51,000 nucleotides of DNA, from contig CAJNDS010000224.1 in assembly GCA_905221605.1 (NCBI GenBank), positions 973,085 to 1,024,084 on the forward strand. Direction: 5' to 3'. The DNA comes from Symbiodinium natans. Its lineage: Eukaryota; Sar; Dinophyceae; Suessiales; Symbiodiniaceae. Every line of letters starts with the position of its first letter. Position 1 is the stretch's first letter. Under the pieces are notes generated by a model that saw only the letters and a list, made by a program, of their open reading frames with translations, did no database searches and was not told the DNA's origin. Made by a program: the position numbers and the translations under genes. Below, piece after piece: positions 1 through 9,931 of the stretch.

Positions 1-200
1 GTGTAGGGGGTAACATCCCAACCTAAACCCCTGAACCCCTAAACCCTAAACCCCAACCCCTAAACCCTCAACCCCAACCCCTAAACCCTAAGCCCCAACC
101 CCTAAACCCTAAGCCCCAACCCCTAAACCCTAAACCCCAACCCCTAAACCCTAAACCCCAACCCCTAAACCCTAAACCCTAAACCCTAAACCCTAAACCC
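1..200. repeat. Decayed CCCTAAA interstitial telomeric array
   Basis: CCCTAAA units alternate with CCCCAACCCCTAAA variants and end in five clean CCCTAAA units directly before the first exon island. The C-rich strand is on +. Confidence 0.9.
5..21. mobile_element. Right terminus of MITE family F2 (cut by window start)
   Basis: AGGGGGTAACATCCCAA matches the right inverted terminus of the F2 elements at 43984-44101 and 50209-50300 (consensus end GGGGGAACATCCCAA). The rest of the element lies outside the window. Telomeric repeat follows at once. Confidence 0.55.
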
Positions 201-202
201 AG

Positions 203-259
203 ATGGACCTCGAGAGCGTGAGCGATCTTGAGTCGGAATGGACCAGGGCGCTTACGGAG
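203..259 (+). CDS. Exon A of small duplicated gene, copy 1
   Basis: Nineteen codons from an ATG preceded by AG, reading MDLESVSDLESEW then T-R-A-L-T-E. An almost identical exon lies at 18378-18434. Of the codons that differ, six are synonymous (CTC/CTG, GTG/GTC, GAT/GAC, CTT/CTC, TCG/TCC, GAA/GAG) and two change the residue (T/A, A/V), which is the pattern of a protein-coding exon under purifying selection. Similarity stops after ACGGAG; the next bases are GC here and GT in the other copy, which fits a 5' splice site with the GC variant known from dinoflagellates. The peptide is acidic and Ser-rich with no known domain. Exons C (817) and B (1762) follow in the same order as in copy 2. Function unknown. 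Confidence 0.6.
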
Positions 260-813
260 GCCGACGGCTTGTGCCTACTTAGAAGGTTCATGCGGGTAGA
301 GGGTTTAGGGTTTAGGGTTTAGGGTTTAGGGTTTAGGCTTGCCCGTCAAAAGGATCGGCCGCTGGTACTGCGGCATGTTCAGGGTTTTGGGGTTGAGGGT
401 CTAGGGGGACTGTTGGGGGCAGGGTGTGTTGAACAACTGCCACTTCATCTCCGAAGGCGATATAAACCCAAAGCCAAAACCCTGAACCGACTGTGTTCTG
501 GAGTCCCCTAAACCCTAAACCCTAAACCCTAAACCCTGAACCCTAAACCCTAAACCCCAAACCCTAAACCCTAAACCCTAATCCCTCCCCCCCCAAACGC
601 TCTAAGCTCCTCCAAGGCTCCTCGACAGAGGAGAGTTTAAGCTGCAGGGTGAAAGTAGGGTTAGAGGCAGAGCAACTTTTTCTCCAAGTATGCCCCCTAA
701 ACCCCTAGATCCTAAACCCTAAGCCCGAAGCCCCTTTAGAACCTTTAGAACCCTTTCAGGGTTTAGGGTTCGCCCACGACGCCGAAACTGCAACGCGATT
801 CTTTCAACTTCAT
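260..813. repeat. Putative intron filled with telomere-like repeats
   Basis: Holds a TTTAGGG block at 299-340, a CCCTAAA block at about 507-582 and short decayed units. Short non-repeat stretches at 341-385 and 430-475 show no clear homology to the equivalent intron of copy 2. Confidence 0.5.
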
Positions 814-816
814 CAG

Positions 817-860
817 GGGTCCTCGCAGTTGCCAGTCGAGAGGACTGACGGGGAAGAGGG
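817..860 (+). CDS. Exon C of small duplicated gene, copy 1
   Basis: Begins after TCATCAG|G, an AG|G acceptor. The frame reads GSSQLPVER then T-D-G-E-E-G; copy 2 at 19287 reads GSAQLPVER then P-Q-L-G. In the shared core five codon differences are synonymous (GGG/GGT, TCC/TCT, TTG/CTG, CCA/CCT, GTC/GTG) and one is a S/A change. A GTAGGG donor-like sequence follows at about 861. The end is uncertain because the copies diverge after the core. No domain recognised. Confidence 0.5.
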
Positions 861-1140
861 AGTAGGGGTTAGGCTTTATTAAGGGGAAGAAGGAGGTATA
901 TAGCCCCTGTATACCGAAGCAGCCCCCAAACAACCCCTAAGTAAACCCTAAGGTCTCTTAACAGGGTTTCTCCTTTAGTCCCTTGATTTCAGGGTTTTTG
1001 GGTTCAAAGTTCAGGCTTTAGGCTAGCCCGGGTTAGGTGCTGCCCAGACCAGGCCGCTAGTGCTTTGCTCAAAGCTTTTCACAACCCCAACACCTGGAAT
1101 CCCTGAACCCCAAACCCTCAAATCCGAGACCCATAGTGCA

Positions 1141-1385
1141 TGCAGCGTTAGAGGTTTAAGGTTTAGGGTTTAGGGTTTACAGGTTTAGGGTTTAGGGTTT
1201 AGGGTTTAGGGTTTAGGGTTTAGGGTTTAGGGTTTAGGGCTAGGGATTTCCTCTCTTGTCTCCTTGGCATCTCTCCCCCATGCATGGCCAACACCAGCCT
1301 GCAAGTCAGACCTCGGGTTCCGGGTTTAGGGGTTTAGGGTTTAGGGTTTAGGGTTTAGGGTTTAGGGGTTAGGGTTTAGGGTTAT
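1141..1385. repeat. TTTAGGG arrays
   Basis: Two TTTAGGG blocks, about 1150-1238 and 1324-1385, separated by an 80-bp non-repeat island (1240-1320) with no recognised content. Confidence 0.9.
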
Positions 1386-1761
1386 GGGTCAAAGTTTGGG
1401 GGTCTGTGGGGTGTGTATCGGGTCGGGGTCTTGGGGTTGAAGGCTTCGCACATACGGTTCCAAGTAACCAAATTTTCGGTTGCAGCCATATCTTGCCCTA
1501 CTTCCAACCCTACTTATACGAGCCCTAGGAACCTCCAAGTAAGGTCTAGCGACAGCTCAGCTCATGAACCCGTGTCCCTGGTTCCAAGCCCCCTCTTTCA
1601 AGTCTCAAAGGCCAAAAGCCCCCAAACCCAAACCCAAAGATGTGTTTTTTTTCCGCAAGCGCCCACTGCATCTTAAGCCGCCCACCCTACGCCTGAAGTG
1701 TTTGGGGTTAGGGGTCTAGCGACCCGGAATGCATAATCCCACACCCCCCCAGATACAAGGC

Positions 1762-1845
1762 CCGGCCCAAAGCCGTCTTGCGAGGACCTTCATTCAGTTC
1801 AACACTCGGCCGCATGTGCATCGACGCCGCTCCAGGTCAGTTTGA
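1762..1845 (+). CDS. Last exon B of small duplicated gene, copy 1
   Basis: Frame ending RTFIQFNTRPHVHRRRSRSV and TGA at 1843. Copy 2 at 19981-20043 ends RTFIQFNTRAHVHRRRSKSV and TGA. Synonymous differences are ATT/ATC, ACT/ACG, CAT/CAC, CGA/CGT and TCA/TCC; replacements are P/A and R/K. The tail is a basic Arg/Ser block that could be a nuclear localisation or RNA-contact segment (inference). The exon start is not resolved; the conserved part begins at 1783. A third, more distant relative with a TFIHFN core is at 36457. Confidence 0.55.
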   Translation, partial: PAQSRLARTFIQFNTRPHVHRRRSRSV

Positions 1846-2170
1846 GGTGGGCTACTTCAGGTTTAGGGTTCAGATTTGAGGACGCCAAACTCTAAATCTT
1901 AGATTCGGACATTGCTTTGGGGTGCTCTCAGAATTCTCTAGCAGAAGATTCTGCGGGGATTGCTAGGATTTTATGTGAGTTTAGATTAGGGTATGAGGGT
2001 CTACCCTCGAGTCCGGACCTTTAACATTCAACCCTACCCAGAGAGCCCGTATACTCTTAAACAATGGACGTGCGCCCGAAGGATTGGTATATCTTGCTCA
2101 CGACAGTTTTTTCTGCCTTAAGCCCTAGACCCTAAGACCTGAACCCAGTCTGCCCAAAGCTTAAACCCTA
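1846..2170. other. Non-repeat spacer
   Basis: Mixed sequence with a few single telomeric units and no convincing reading frame or repeat. Probably intergenic after the stop of exon B. Confidence 0.4.
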
Positions 2171-2285
2171 ATATAGGGGTCGGAATGATTGCTAATGGTC
2201 TTCCCTTATGGTACTTATATCTATACTATATTGACCCCCGAAAGCCTATTAAAAGCCTATTTTACCCATTAAGGCCCCTGTACTA
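2171..2285. mobile_element. MITE family F3, copy a
   Basis: Starts TATAGGGG(T)CGGAATGATT and ends AAGGCCCCTGTA. Copies b (29054) and c (39302) share both termini and the internal TATTCCC/TATACTA segment. No coding capacity; the mobilising transposase family is unknown. Confidence 0.6.
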
Positions 2286-2794
2286 GTCCCTGAAGCCGAA
2301 CACCCGACCCTAAGCTTAATCCCTAGTCCCTGAAGTGTGCGTTAGGGGCGAATATGGCCCTGGAGCAGATCGTACCCCGGCCTTGTCTGCGTGATAGCTC
2401 TGGCTGCTGGCTCTACAGTTGCCGTTTCCTGAGTCCTAAACCTTAAGCCCTAAGCCCTAAACCCCTACGTTCCTAACTAAGCCATGCTTTCTTGACTTCT
2501 TTGGGTTGTGCCACGGATGGGAGGGGTGCCCCTTAGTGGGATCTTGTTATGCAACTTGCATTAAGTTAACCATAGTGAGGATACTTAAGGAAACATACCT
2601 TTTGCTACCATGTAATCTGTAATCCTTTGATGGTCAGTTAATTGTCAAGAATCCAGAAAGGCTTAAACAACCCAGATGGGACGATAGCTCAGAGAACTGG
2701 CCGCCGAGCATATTTTTGGCACCCGACACAACTCCCAAAGTACGATACCTGAGAGCCTTGGGATCTCAGCCTTGGGATCGCAGGCTAAGGGGTT
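2286..2794. other. Non-repeat spacer
   Basis: AT-richer sequence without convincing ORFs. CTCAGAGAACTGG near 2690 resembles the end of family F5 at 40890. Confidence 0.3.
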
Positions 2795-2955
2795 GGGGTT
2801 CTCTAAGGGAAGTTTGCCTGGTCCCTTGCTATGGTCCCTTAGCTTCCTTGACAGGGTTCTGAAGTATGGCCCCTTGGGTTCTATGCGGCATATCAGGGGT
2901 ATACAAGGGTTCCCCAAGTCAGGGCCCATGTCAAGGGACCCTGTAACTCACTAAG
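2795..2955. mobile_element. Candidate small repeat family F5, copy a
   Basis: Contains GAAGTATGGCCCCTTGGG and AGGGCCCATG, shared with 45045-45160 and partly with 40806-40900. A possible terminal pair GTTCTCTAAG (2797) / CTTAGAGAAC (40890) suggests a TIR element. Boundaries are uncertain. Confidence 0.35.
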
Positions 2956-3119
2956 AGGTTCAGGGTGTCCTTATGGGAAGCTTCGTTGACGAGACCACAG
3001 CCAGCCAAAATTCAACGAGTCGTGCAGTTTCTTCACACGGAGTCGCGCCCCCGTGCCCTGAATCCTATACCTTCAACCAGAGACCCTAAACCTCAAACCC
3101 TAACCCGAAGCCCAAACAC

Positions 3120-3470
3120 CGCTAAACCCTAAACCCTAAACCCTAAACCCTAAACCCTGAACCCTGAACCCTAAACCCTAAACCCTAAACCCTAAACCCT
3201 AAACCCTAAACCCTAAACCCTAAACCCTAAACCCCTGTTTTTGGGCTCTGCAAACTCTAAACAATAAGGAGACCCGGAGCAGCCCCCGGTCTTAGGGAGG
3301 GTGGGCTTCGGGTTAGGGTTTGGGGTGTAGGGTTCCCAATAAACACCCTTACATAAGCCCCCAAAGCCCTAAGACCCTAAACCCTAAACCCTAAACCCTG
3401 AACCCTAAACCCTAAACCCTAAACCCTAAACCCTAAGCCCTAAGCCCTAAACCCTAAGCCCTAGACCCCG
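3120..3470. repeat. CCCTAAA arrays
   Basis: CCCTAAA arrays at 3120-3233 and 3372-3470 with scattered CCCTGAA and CCCTAAG variants, separated by about 140 bp of mixed sequence. Confidence 0.9.
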
Positions 3471-3496
3471 ACTTGTAAACGCAGCTTTTGCTACCC

Positions 3497-3619
3497 ATGC
3501 GCCTCCGAGGGGCCGGAGCATGGGCACGGGCCATCAACTCCCTGCGTCTTTTCGTGGCTGCCGCATGTCCTATGCACAACCGGCGCCACAAGTTTGAACC
3601 CTCCGAGGCAGCCTCGTAG
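3497..3619 (+). CDS. Exon-like island with stop, unknown
   Basis: Open frame from ATG 3497 to TAG 3617 (40 codons), beginning MRLRGAGAWARAINSLRLFV. A CCGAG|G acceptor-like site lies just inside at 3508, so the ATG may not be the real start. The island has balanced GC-rich codon use and is bounded by telomeric repeat on both sides. Basic and hydrophobic; no domain recognised. Support is codon-like composition only. Confidence 0.3.
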   Translation: MRLRGAGAWARAINSLRLFVAAACPMHNRRHKFEPSEAAS

Positions 3620-3689
3620 TTGTGGGTTTAGGGTTTAGGGTGTAGGGTTTAGGGGGATGTGCAGGGCGTTTCCGGTAGATTGTGCACCG

Positions 3690-4010
3690 GGCTCAACTAT
3701 GATCACTGATATTCTTGATTTGGTATATGAGTAAAAAGTACCGTTAATGTTTCGGTTCGTTCATACGATGGCATTACGAATATTCTCTCAAGACAAGTAA
3801 GGTAATAAAGTTTGCGAGGATCGCTAGGACTATTAACATTGCAAAGATTATTAAGACTGTTGTATTAAGATTGTTAAGATTCTCAGGAATACGCTAACCT
3901 ATGAAGGTTCTTCTGGTTACTAAGATCATTCCCAGTATTTATTCAGAGGGTTAAGATAATCAAGATTGGTCTTATGATTAAAAAGGCTACATCTCCAAGT
4001 TCAGGGTTCG
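3690..4010. repeat. AT-rich decayed short-period repeat
   Basis: Recurrent AAGATT/ATTAAG words with rough 3-6 bp periodicity, much more AT-rich than the surroundings. Probably a decayed microsatellite. Confidence 0.45.
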
Positions 4011-4259
4011 GGGTGTGTTATCGAGGAGCGCTTGTGCTCAAAGCACCCTGAACTGGAGGGTTAGCGCTCCTCCCTTTCCTCGCCTCGGGCTTTGCGGATT
4101 GAGGGTTTCCTCGCTTTCTGAATCGCGCTCCCCCGACCCCAAACATGTCGATTTGTCCCAGGGTGTGGCTTAGGGTCTGTTTCCTTAAAGATTACTTACA
4201 CTACCATTTTCTCTATCTTTTTGTCCTTTTGGGTAAGCGGCCCTTATTGTTTAGGCCCA

Positions 4260-4370
4260 GTTGTTGCAGTATTTTCCCCCTTATACTAAGAGTCCTTAAT
4301 AGTGAACTATAGTATCCCCTACGAAAATTCCTAGTAAGGATTGGAAGTACAAGGGGGAATCATCCCAACT
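4260..4370. mobile_element. MITE family F2, diverged copy
   Basis: Contains the F2 words CCCCCTTATACTAAGAGTCC on the left and CAAGGGGGAATCATCCCAA on the right. The left terminus is degraded. Confidence 0.6.
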
Positions 4371-4990
4371 CACATTCTCTGTGCTCTACTCCATCTCCTC
4401 GGAAGTCAAAGGTGCTGGGGCCGAAGGGGCACAAGATGGCACCGTACTTGAACTTATTCATATCACTAGCGCCAGGAATATCATTTAAGTCGTTGCTATT
4501 TGTCTGAGCTGAGTACTAGGAGTATGATGAACCGTGTGAACTTTCATTATTTGTTTACACAATCGTATTCCTGCTAATGTTATTCTTTGTCTCATTTGCA
4601 TTTCAGAAACTCTTGAGGTTGACGACCTTGTTAGTATTTCGTTAGAATTATTATTCATATTCTTAATGTTGTGACTATCATGACTCTTTTTAGCATCATG
4701 AACATCATTAACATAGCCAATACCTATGAACAGGTTGTTTCCTGGGGTTCAGGGGGGCGCGCGATGCTCATCCCTGTGCCCTGAAGCCTAAAGTAGGGGG
4801 TAGGGTTTAGGGCTTAGGTTTTTAGAGCAACAGCTGTAGGTCCTGAACCGTTAGCACCTAAACCCCAGAAGCCCTGAACCAGAAAAGAGCCCAAGTTCCG
4901 TTGCTTCGTCAAGTAGGATTTAGGGTTTAGGGTTTTTGGGCTTGAGGGGTTAGGCTGGGAGTTACTGAATGTGAGGCTTGTCTCGCGGTA
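4371..4990. other. AT-rich spacer with decayed trinucleotide character
   Basis: 4480-4740 is AT-rich with ATT/ATC/TTG triplet runs like those at 3690-4010. 4800-4960 holds scattered TTTAGGG units. No gene seen. Confidence 0.4.
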
Positions 4991-4992
4991 TT

Positions 4993-5290
4993 TTGGTTTC
5001 ATTTGCTTGAGAACGTCTGTGTACACAACGTACAAGTTGGGACCAGAAGCTTTGTCTGCGCTACGTACAGACACTGACAGACACTGCAAGCCAATTTCTC
5101 AGGGCAACTCTCCCCCCCCAAGCCTTTACACCCACACCTGCTTTTGCGCTTACTGTGCCCTTGAAGTATGCTCAGCAAATAAGGTCCATTGCCCTTTCCA
5201 AAGCCGAGTTGAGAAGCTGGCTTGCCGGGGTTGTGGTTGCAGGGATCCTATGCCGTCGCTGCTTCCATGCCGAATGAATGGGAGGTCCTC
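4993..5290 (+). repeat. Dispersed repeat R, copy 1 (decayed coding-like)
   Basis: Shares ordered words with 26896-27190: TTGGTTTCAT, GTACACAACGTACA against GTGCACACAAGGTACA, TGTCTGCGCTACGTACAG against TGTCTCCGCTACGTACAG, and GGATCCTATGCCGTC against GGATCCTACGCCATC. One shared frame reads CLRYVQ in both. Indels between the copies break the frame, so these look like relics of a once coding unit. Confidence 0.45.
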
Positions 5291-5842
5291 TACACGGGCT
5301 CCATTCTTAACTTATACTGTTGGCCTGCCTCTTCAGGTTAGCCGCAGGCGTTTCCAAGTATTCATTGTCCAGAAGACAGCACAGCACCACTAGAGTCAAA
5401 TCTTTCGTGGCGGACGCGGCCACAAAACCCCAGGGTCTGCTTAGGTCCTGATTCTCTGTAGCTTTAAACCCTCGGGGCAGTCAAGCCTAAACGAAGGTTT
5501 TCCTAAGTTGACCTATTGAGCAAAGTCTGCGTAGACTTTGCTTTTCATGGCCATGACGAGCCTTCCTAAACCTTAAACTCTAAATCCCAACCCCTCTAAG
5601 CCCTACACCCCCGACACTTGGGATGGTCACTCTTGCAGATAGTAGCCCCGCTGTTTAGTTCCATTTTATGTTTTTATGTCCTTCTGTGGCGAGTTACGCG
5701 TTGCAAGTGTCCTATACGCAGCTTTTGGCAGTGGATGGTGTGCCAAGGTAGTTTTCAAAGGTCTTACTTGCTGGGCCCTTTAATTTTTTTAGCTAAGGCC
5801 CATTCCCAACCCTAGCTACCCTAAGCCCAAAACCCCTACTTC
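5291..5842. other. Non-repeat spacer
   Basis: Mixed sequence with few telomeric units. An open stretch at 5618-5815 lacks a convincing start or homology. Confidence 0.3.
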
Positions 5843-5932
5843 AACCCCTAAACCCTAAATCCTAAACCCTAAACCCCTAAACCCTAGACCCTAAACCCTA
5901 AACCCTAAACCCTAAACCCTAAACCCTAATCC
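5843..5932. repeat. CCCTAAA array
   Basis: CCCTAAA units with occasional CCCCTAAA, ending at an exon-like island. Confidence 0.9.
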
Positions 5933-6017
5933 GCGGCACACGCTGGCTCATATCCAGCGACATCTGCCACAAGAGCAACCTCCAGGATCATCCGTCTTGC
6001 CGACGCAGAGGCTGGAG
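5931..6017 (+). CDS. Exon-like island, unknown
   Basis: An 87-bp open island between a CCCTAAA and a TTTAGGG array. The frame reads PRHTLAHIQRHLPQEQPPG and continues to QRLEG. It is Gln/Pro-rich with no stop, and GGAGGGTTTGAGGG follows. No homolog in the window; called on composition and setting only. Confidence 0.28.
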
Positions 6018-6050
6018 GGTTTGAGGGTTTGAGGGTTTGAGGTGTTTGAG

Positions 6051-6130
6051 GGGTTTAGGGTTTACGGTTTAGGGTTTAGGGTTAGGGGTTTAGGGTTCAG
6101 GGTTCAGGGTTTAGGATTTAGGGTTTAAGG
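6051..6130. repeat. TTTAGGG array, decayed
   Basis: TTTAGGG with TTCAGGG and TTTACGG variants, opposite orientation to the arrays on both sides. Confidence 0.85.
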
Positions 6131-6237
6131 TTCAGAGTTGCCCGAAGCCCTAAGCCCTAATTCTGGCATGGTTCGGTGCCTCCCCTCACCACCTCCTTGA
6201 TATTGAAAACTTAGTCGAACCTCCGACTTAAGAGGTC

Positions 6238-6669
6238 CCCTAAACCCTAAACCCTAAACCCTAAACCCTAAACCCTAAACCCTAAACCCTAAACCCTAAA
6301 CCCTAAACCCTAAACCCTAAACCCTAAACCCTAAACCCTAAACCCTAAACCCTAAACCCTAAACCCTAACCTAAACCCTAAACCCTAAACCCTAAACCCT
6401 AAACCCTAAACCCTAAACCCTAAAACCTAAACCCTAAACCCTAAACCCTAAACCCTAAACCCTAAACCCTAAACCCTAAACCCTAAACCCTAAACCCTAA
6501 ACCCTAAACCCTAAACCCTAAACCCTAAACCCTAAACCCTAAACCCTAAGCCCTAACCCCTAAACCTTAAACCCTAAACCCTAAACCCTAAACCCTAAAC
6601 CCTAAACCCTAAACCCTAAACCCTAAACCCTAAACCCTAAACCCTAAACCCTAAACCCTAAACCCTAAG
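6238..6669. repeat. Longest interstitial telomeric array in window
   Basis: About 430 bp of nearly perfect CCCTAAA with only a few breaks (CCCTAACC near 6368, AAAACC near 6423, CCCTAAGCCCTAACCCC near 6546). A short coding-like island follows (A-L-A-V-L-F-S-G-F-C-Y-L from 6670). Confidence 0.95.
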
Positions 6670-6844
6670 CCTTGGCGGTCCTCTTCAGCGGCTTCTGCTA
6701 TCTTTGGGTGCTGTGTAGGGCGACTCAGAGACGCCCGTGGGGGTTAGGTCTGGAGTTTAGGGTTTGTTTTGGGCCCTCAGCTTTCAAAGCAAGAGGGTGT
6801 TACGTGCCCAGAACTTGGGTCAACCTCCACGTGCTTATGCTCTC

Positions 6845-7400
6845 CCGAAACCCTAAACCCTAAACCCTAGACCGTAAACCCTACACCCTAAACCCCCAAA
6901 CCCTAAGCCCAAAAGCCAACAAGAGGTTGCCAGGCATAGAGGTCGCTGACAGTCCCAGACTCCAAGCCCAAACCCTGAAGCTGAAACGCAAGATTCACAA
7001 ACCAAAGCCCCTAGAACCTAAACCCGAAAGCCCTGAAACCCTAAACCCTATACCCAGCAACCCTGTACCCTGCAAAGCCCAAGCAAACAAAACCCCCCAA
7101 AGCCCTAAAGCTTGTCCGCGCTTTTTTTGGGCTCGCAGGACACCACCTTGAAGTTGAAGCCCAAAAATCCTAAACCCCTAGAACCCTAAACTCCTTAACC
7201 CCTAAAACCCTAAAGCCCTAAATCCCGAAAGCCCTAAATCCCGAAAACCCTAAAACCCTAAAACCCTAAACCCCTAAACCCCCAAAGCCCTAACCCTAAA
7301 ACCCTAAAAACCCTAAAGCCCTAAAACCCGAAAAAAAACCCTAAACCCTAAGACCCTAAAACCCCCAAACGACCCTAAACCCTCAACCCCCTAAACCCTT
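6845..7400. repeat. Decayed CCCTAAA/CCCTAAAA field
   Basis: Single CCCTAAA, CCCTAAAA and CCCGAAA units at irregular spacing over about 550 bp, with a splice-acceptor-like TTTGGGCTCGCAG at 7127-7139. Confidence 0.8.
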
Positions 7401-7414
7401 TCTTGGGCTCGCAG

Positions 7415-7528
7415 GACACTCCGCCTGCAATCATGTGTCTGCAGACCAACGTCACGATGCTCAACACCAGCGCCACGACTCTGACGGCTCATCTGCCCAC
7501 TGAGAGCCTGGAAGCACCCAGGGTCTGA
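7415..7528 (+). CDS. Terminal exon-like island, unknown
   Basis: Starts after a pyrimidine-rich CTTTCTTGGGCTCGCAG|G acceptor and reads DTPPAIMCLQTNVTMLNTSA, then 17 further codons to TGA at 7526 (37 codons in all). Thr/Leu-rich, no domain recognised. The same acceptor plus GACAC occurs 276 bp upstream (7122-7144), where the frame reads DTTLKLK. This looks like a duplicated intron-exon junction in which only one copy keeps a long frame. Confidence 0.45.
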   Translation, partial: DTPPAIMCLQTNVTMLNTSATTLTAHLPTESLEAPRV

Positions 7529-7545
7529 CTTCAACTACCCTAAAC

Positions 7546-7945
7546 CCTAAACCCCTAAACCCCTAAACCCCTAAACCCCTAAACCCCTAAGCCCCTAAAA
7601 ACCCTAAACCCCTAACCCTAAGCCCTAAAAACCCCTAAACCCCTAACCCCTAAGCCCCTAAACCCCTAAACCCCTAAACCCCCTAAACCCTAAAACCCTA
7701 AACCCCTAAACCCCTAACCCCTAAACCCCCTAAACCCCTAAACCCCTAAACCCCTAAAACCCTAACCCCGAACCTAAGCCCCTAAACCCCTAAACCCCTA
7801 AGCCCCTAAACCCCTAACCCCTAAAAACCCCTAAGCCCCTAAACCCCTAAACCCCTAAGCCCCTAAACCCCTAAGCCCCTAAACCCCTAAACCCCTAAAC
7901 CCCTAAACGCCTAGACCCCTAAACCTCTAAACCCTGAACCCTAAA
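7546..7945. repeat. CCCCTAAA octamer array
   Basis: About 400 bp in which the unit is mainly the 8-mer CCCCTAAA, with CCCCTAAG and CCCTAAAA variants. Distinct from the CCCTAAA 7-mer arrays around it. Confidence 0.9.
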
Positions 7946-8358
7946 CCTCCGAGACTCTCAAGCCTCGACCTGAGATTCTAGACTTTGGCATTGTAGAGGT
8001 ATACCTGTTTAAGCGTACACTGAATTGCAGGACACGACACTACGCTGCGTGGTCTTACATTGTACATGGGTATGTGCAAGTACGTCGGTGCACCTGCAAT
8101 GCAATGTAGGGTGCTGCGGTGTCCGCGCGAGCGTTAGGATCCAGAGTAGCTTGTGGAAGCTCGCCAAGGAAGACCCAGCTGTCAGAAGAGAGCGTCGAGG
8201 AAGGGCACGCCTGTTTTGCAATGGTCTGTAGGGAGGAAGGGGGAATGGATGGGGACCATAAACCTTATACCCTGAATTGCCCCAAACCCCAAACCCCAAA
8301 CTGCAAACCCCAAACCCCAAACCCCGAAACCCTAAACCCTAAACCCCAAAACCCCACA

Positions 8359-8449
8359 AGCCAAGAGGAGATCCTCGTCGCAGCCGCGCACGCCAGCATC
8401 GAGGCGCCCAACCGTGCTGACCCTCGGCACGCCAATATCCCGGAAGATT
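8359..8449 (+). CDS. Exon-like island, unknown
   Basis: GC-rich open island reading QEEILVAAAHASIEAPNRAD, then PRHANIPED. It is preceded by GCCAAG and followed by TTCCCTAG and TTTAGGG repeat. Ala/Glu composition and third-position G/C resemble a real exon. No homolog in the window and no domain recognised. Confidence 0.4.
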
Positions 8450-8527
8450 CCCTAGGGTTTAGGGTTTAGGGTTTCGGGTTTCGGGTTTAGGGTTTAGGGC
8501 TTGGTGTTTCGGGTTTAGGATTTAGGG

Positions 8528-8690
8528 ACATCCCAAAGTCACGACAGTTTCGTCTTTGGTGAACTTGGACGTCCCGACGGCAATTTCGCGTTTGGCGAGC
8601 ACAGACGTCCAAAAAAGCGACGACGGTTTCGCATTTCCCAGGAAGCGATGACAGTTTCGCGGAGGCGACGCAGGCACGCCCACGCATAGT
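8528..8690. repeat. Degenerate tandem repeat, GACAGTTTCG core
   Basis: Four imperfect units with cores ACGACAGTTTCG, CGACGGCAATTTCG, CGACGACGGTTTCG and CGATGACAGTTTCG, spaced about 27-45 bp, some with GGACGTCC or AGACGTCC between. Not telomere-like. It could be a coding repeat on either strand, but no frame is clearly preferred. Confidence 0.5.
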
Positions 8691-9039
8691 TCGGTGAGAG
8701 CACGGTTAGTCCAAAATGCCACGCAGCTTCATCGACCTACCCCCGGTTTACTCTGCACGATGGGAGCCCCTTAGTGTTGACACTGTCTGGGAATCAAGGG
8801 ATACCCCAAGAAGAGAACCCTCAAGTATATAGTGGTGTAGAGTAGGACTTAGAATGTACAGGCTTGCCTGAATCCTATTTTAAAGCCTAACTAAACCTGC
8901 TGTCTGTCAGCGTATACTGAACCTGCAAAACTCACATGGGGTACGGTAGACGGATTGCGGAAGTAAAGCCCTAGCCCCCATATACCCCAAACCCCTAACT
9001 TTCTGAAAGCCTAAACCTAACCCTAAACCCCAAAATACG

Positions 9040-9215
9040 CCCCCCCCTAACCCCCTAACCCCCTAACCCCCTAACCCCCTAACCCCCTAACCCCCTAACC
9101 CCCTACCCCCCTAACCCCCTAACCCCCTAACCCCCTAACCCCCTAACCCCCTAACCCCCTAACCCCCTAACCCCCTAACCCCCTAACCCCCTAACCCCCT
9201 AACCCCCCTAACCCG
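9040..9215. repeat. CCCCCTAA octamer array
   Basis: About 20 almost perfect CCCCCTAA units with one CCCCCTAC variant. A second, different 8-bp homogenised telomere variant within 1.1 kb of the CCCCTAAA array. Confidence 0.93.
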
Positions 9216-9414
9216 CGAAACCGCCGACCCCGTACAAACCCTAAACCGCCGACACTCCCAAGCCTTGCCCCCAAGCCGTAAACCCTAGAACACCTAAAAA
9301 CCCCTCACAACCCCTACGTAAAAACCCTAAAAACCATCAAAACCCTAAAAACCTTCAAAACTCTAAAAACCCTAAACACCCTAAAAAACTTCCTGGGCCC
9401 TCCCCGGAGCTCAG

Positions 9415-9507
9415 GTGAAGCGGCGTGTGCGCCAGCGCCTGCACAAGAAGTTGGGCAGCCTCCTCTCTGCAGAGGCGGCAACGTTAGGGGATCTGGATCC
9501 CCCAAAG
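9415..9507 (+). CDS. Exon of KRR-LHKKLG family, copy E1
   Basis: Starts after GGAGCTCAG|G. The frame reads VKRRVRQRLHKKLGSLLSAE, then A-A-T-L-G-D-L-D-P-P-K. Two relatives are in the window: E2 (31000) shares VKRR-L-RQR and E3 (31247) shares KRR-G-LHKKLG-A-LL. The conserved part is basic and amphipathic, suggesting a nucleic-acid or protein contact helix (inference). The island ends near CCCCAAA|GTGG, then TTTAGGG array. No known domain assigned. Confidence 0.5.
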
Positions 9508-9508
9508 T

Positions 9509-9594
9509 GGTTTAGGGTTTAGGGTTTTGGTTTAGGGTTTAGGGTTTAGGGTTTAGGGTTTAGGGTTTAGGGTTTAGGGTTTAGGGTTTAGGGT
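9509..9594. repeat. TTTAGGG array
   Basis: Nearly perfect TTTAGGG units directly after the E1 exon. Confidence 0.93.
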
Positions 9595-9794
9595 GCGCCC
9601 TACGCCTGAAACCCCAAAACCTCACACCAAAAGCCCGATTCAAAAACCCGAAGCCCCAAACCCGAAGATACATTCCTCAGCTTTCGCATCAGGAGTTCGA
9701 GCGAGCAATGGATCACTTCAAGGATTTGGCGCCCCGGTGGCAGAGGGTTCGTGGGTGTCAAGGGGTTTAGGGGTCAAGCCCCATATAAGGCCAT

Positions 9795-9931
9795 ACTTGG
9801 AGGTTCATGGATGCCTGTAAGTAGGGTAAACGTAGTGTAACTATGCTTCTTCTAAGCCTTATGAGTAGGACAACTCTGAGTGACTCTAACCTCACTTTAG
9901 GGTACGTATAGCGTCCATGAGCCTCCCAGTA
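9795..9931. mobile_element. MITE family F1, diverged copy a
   Basis: Termini ACTTGGAGGTTCATGGA and CCATGAGCCTCCCAGT form an imperfect TIR pair around about 100 bp of AT-balanced sequence. Confidence 0.55.
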
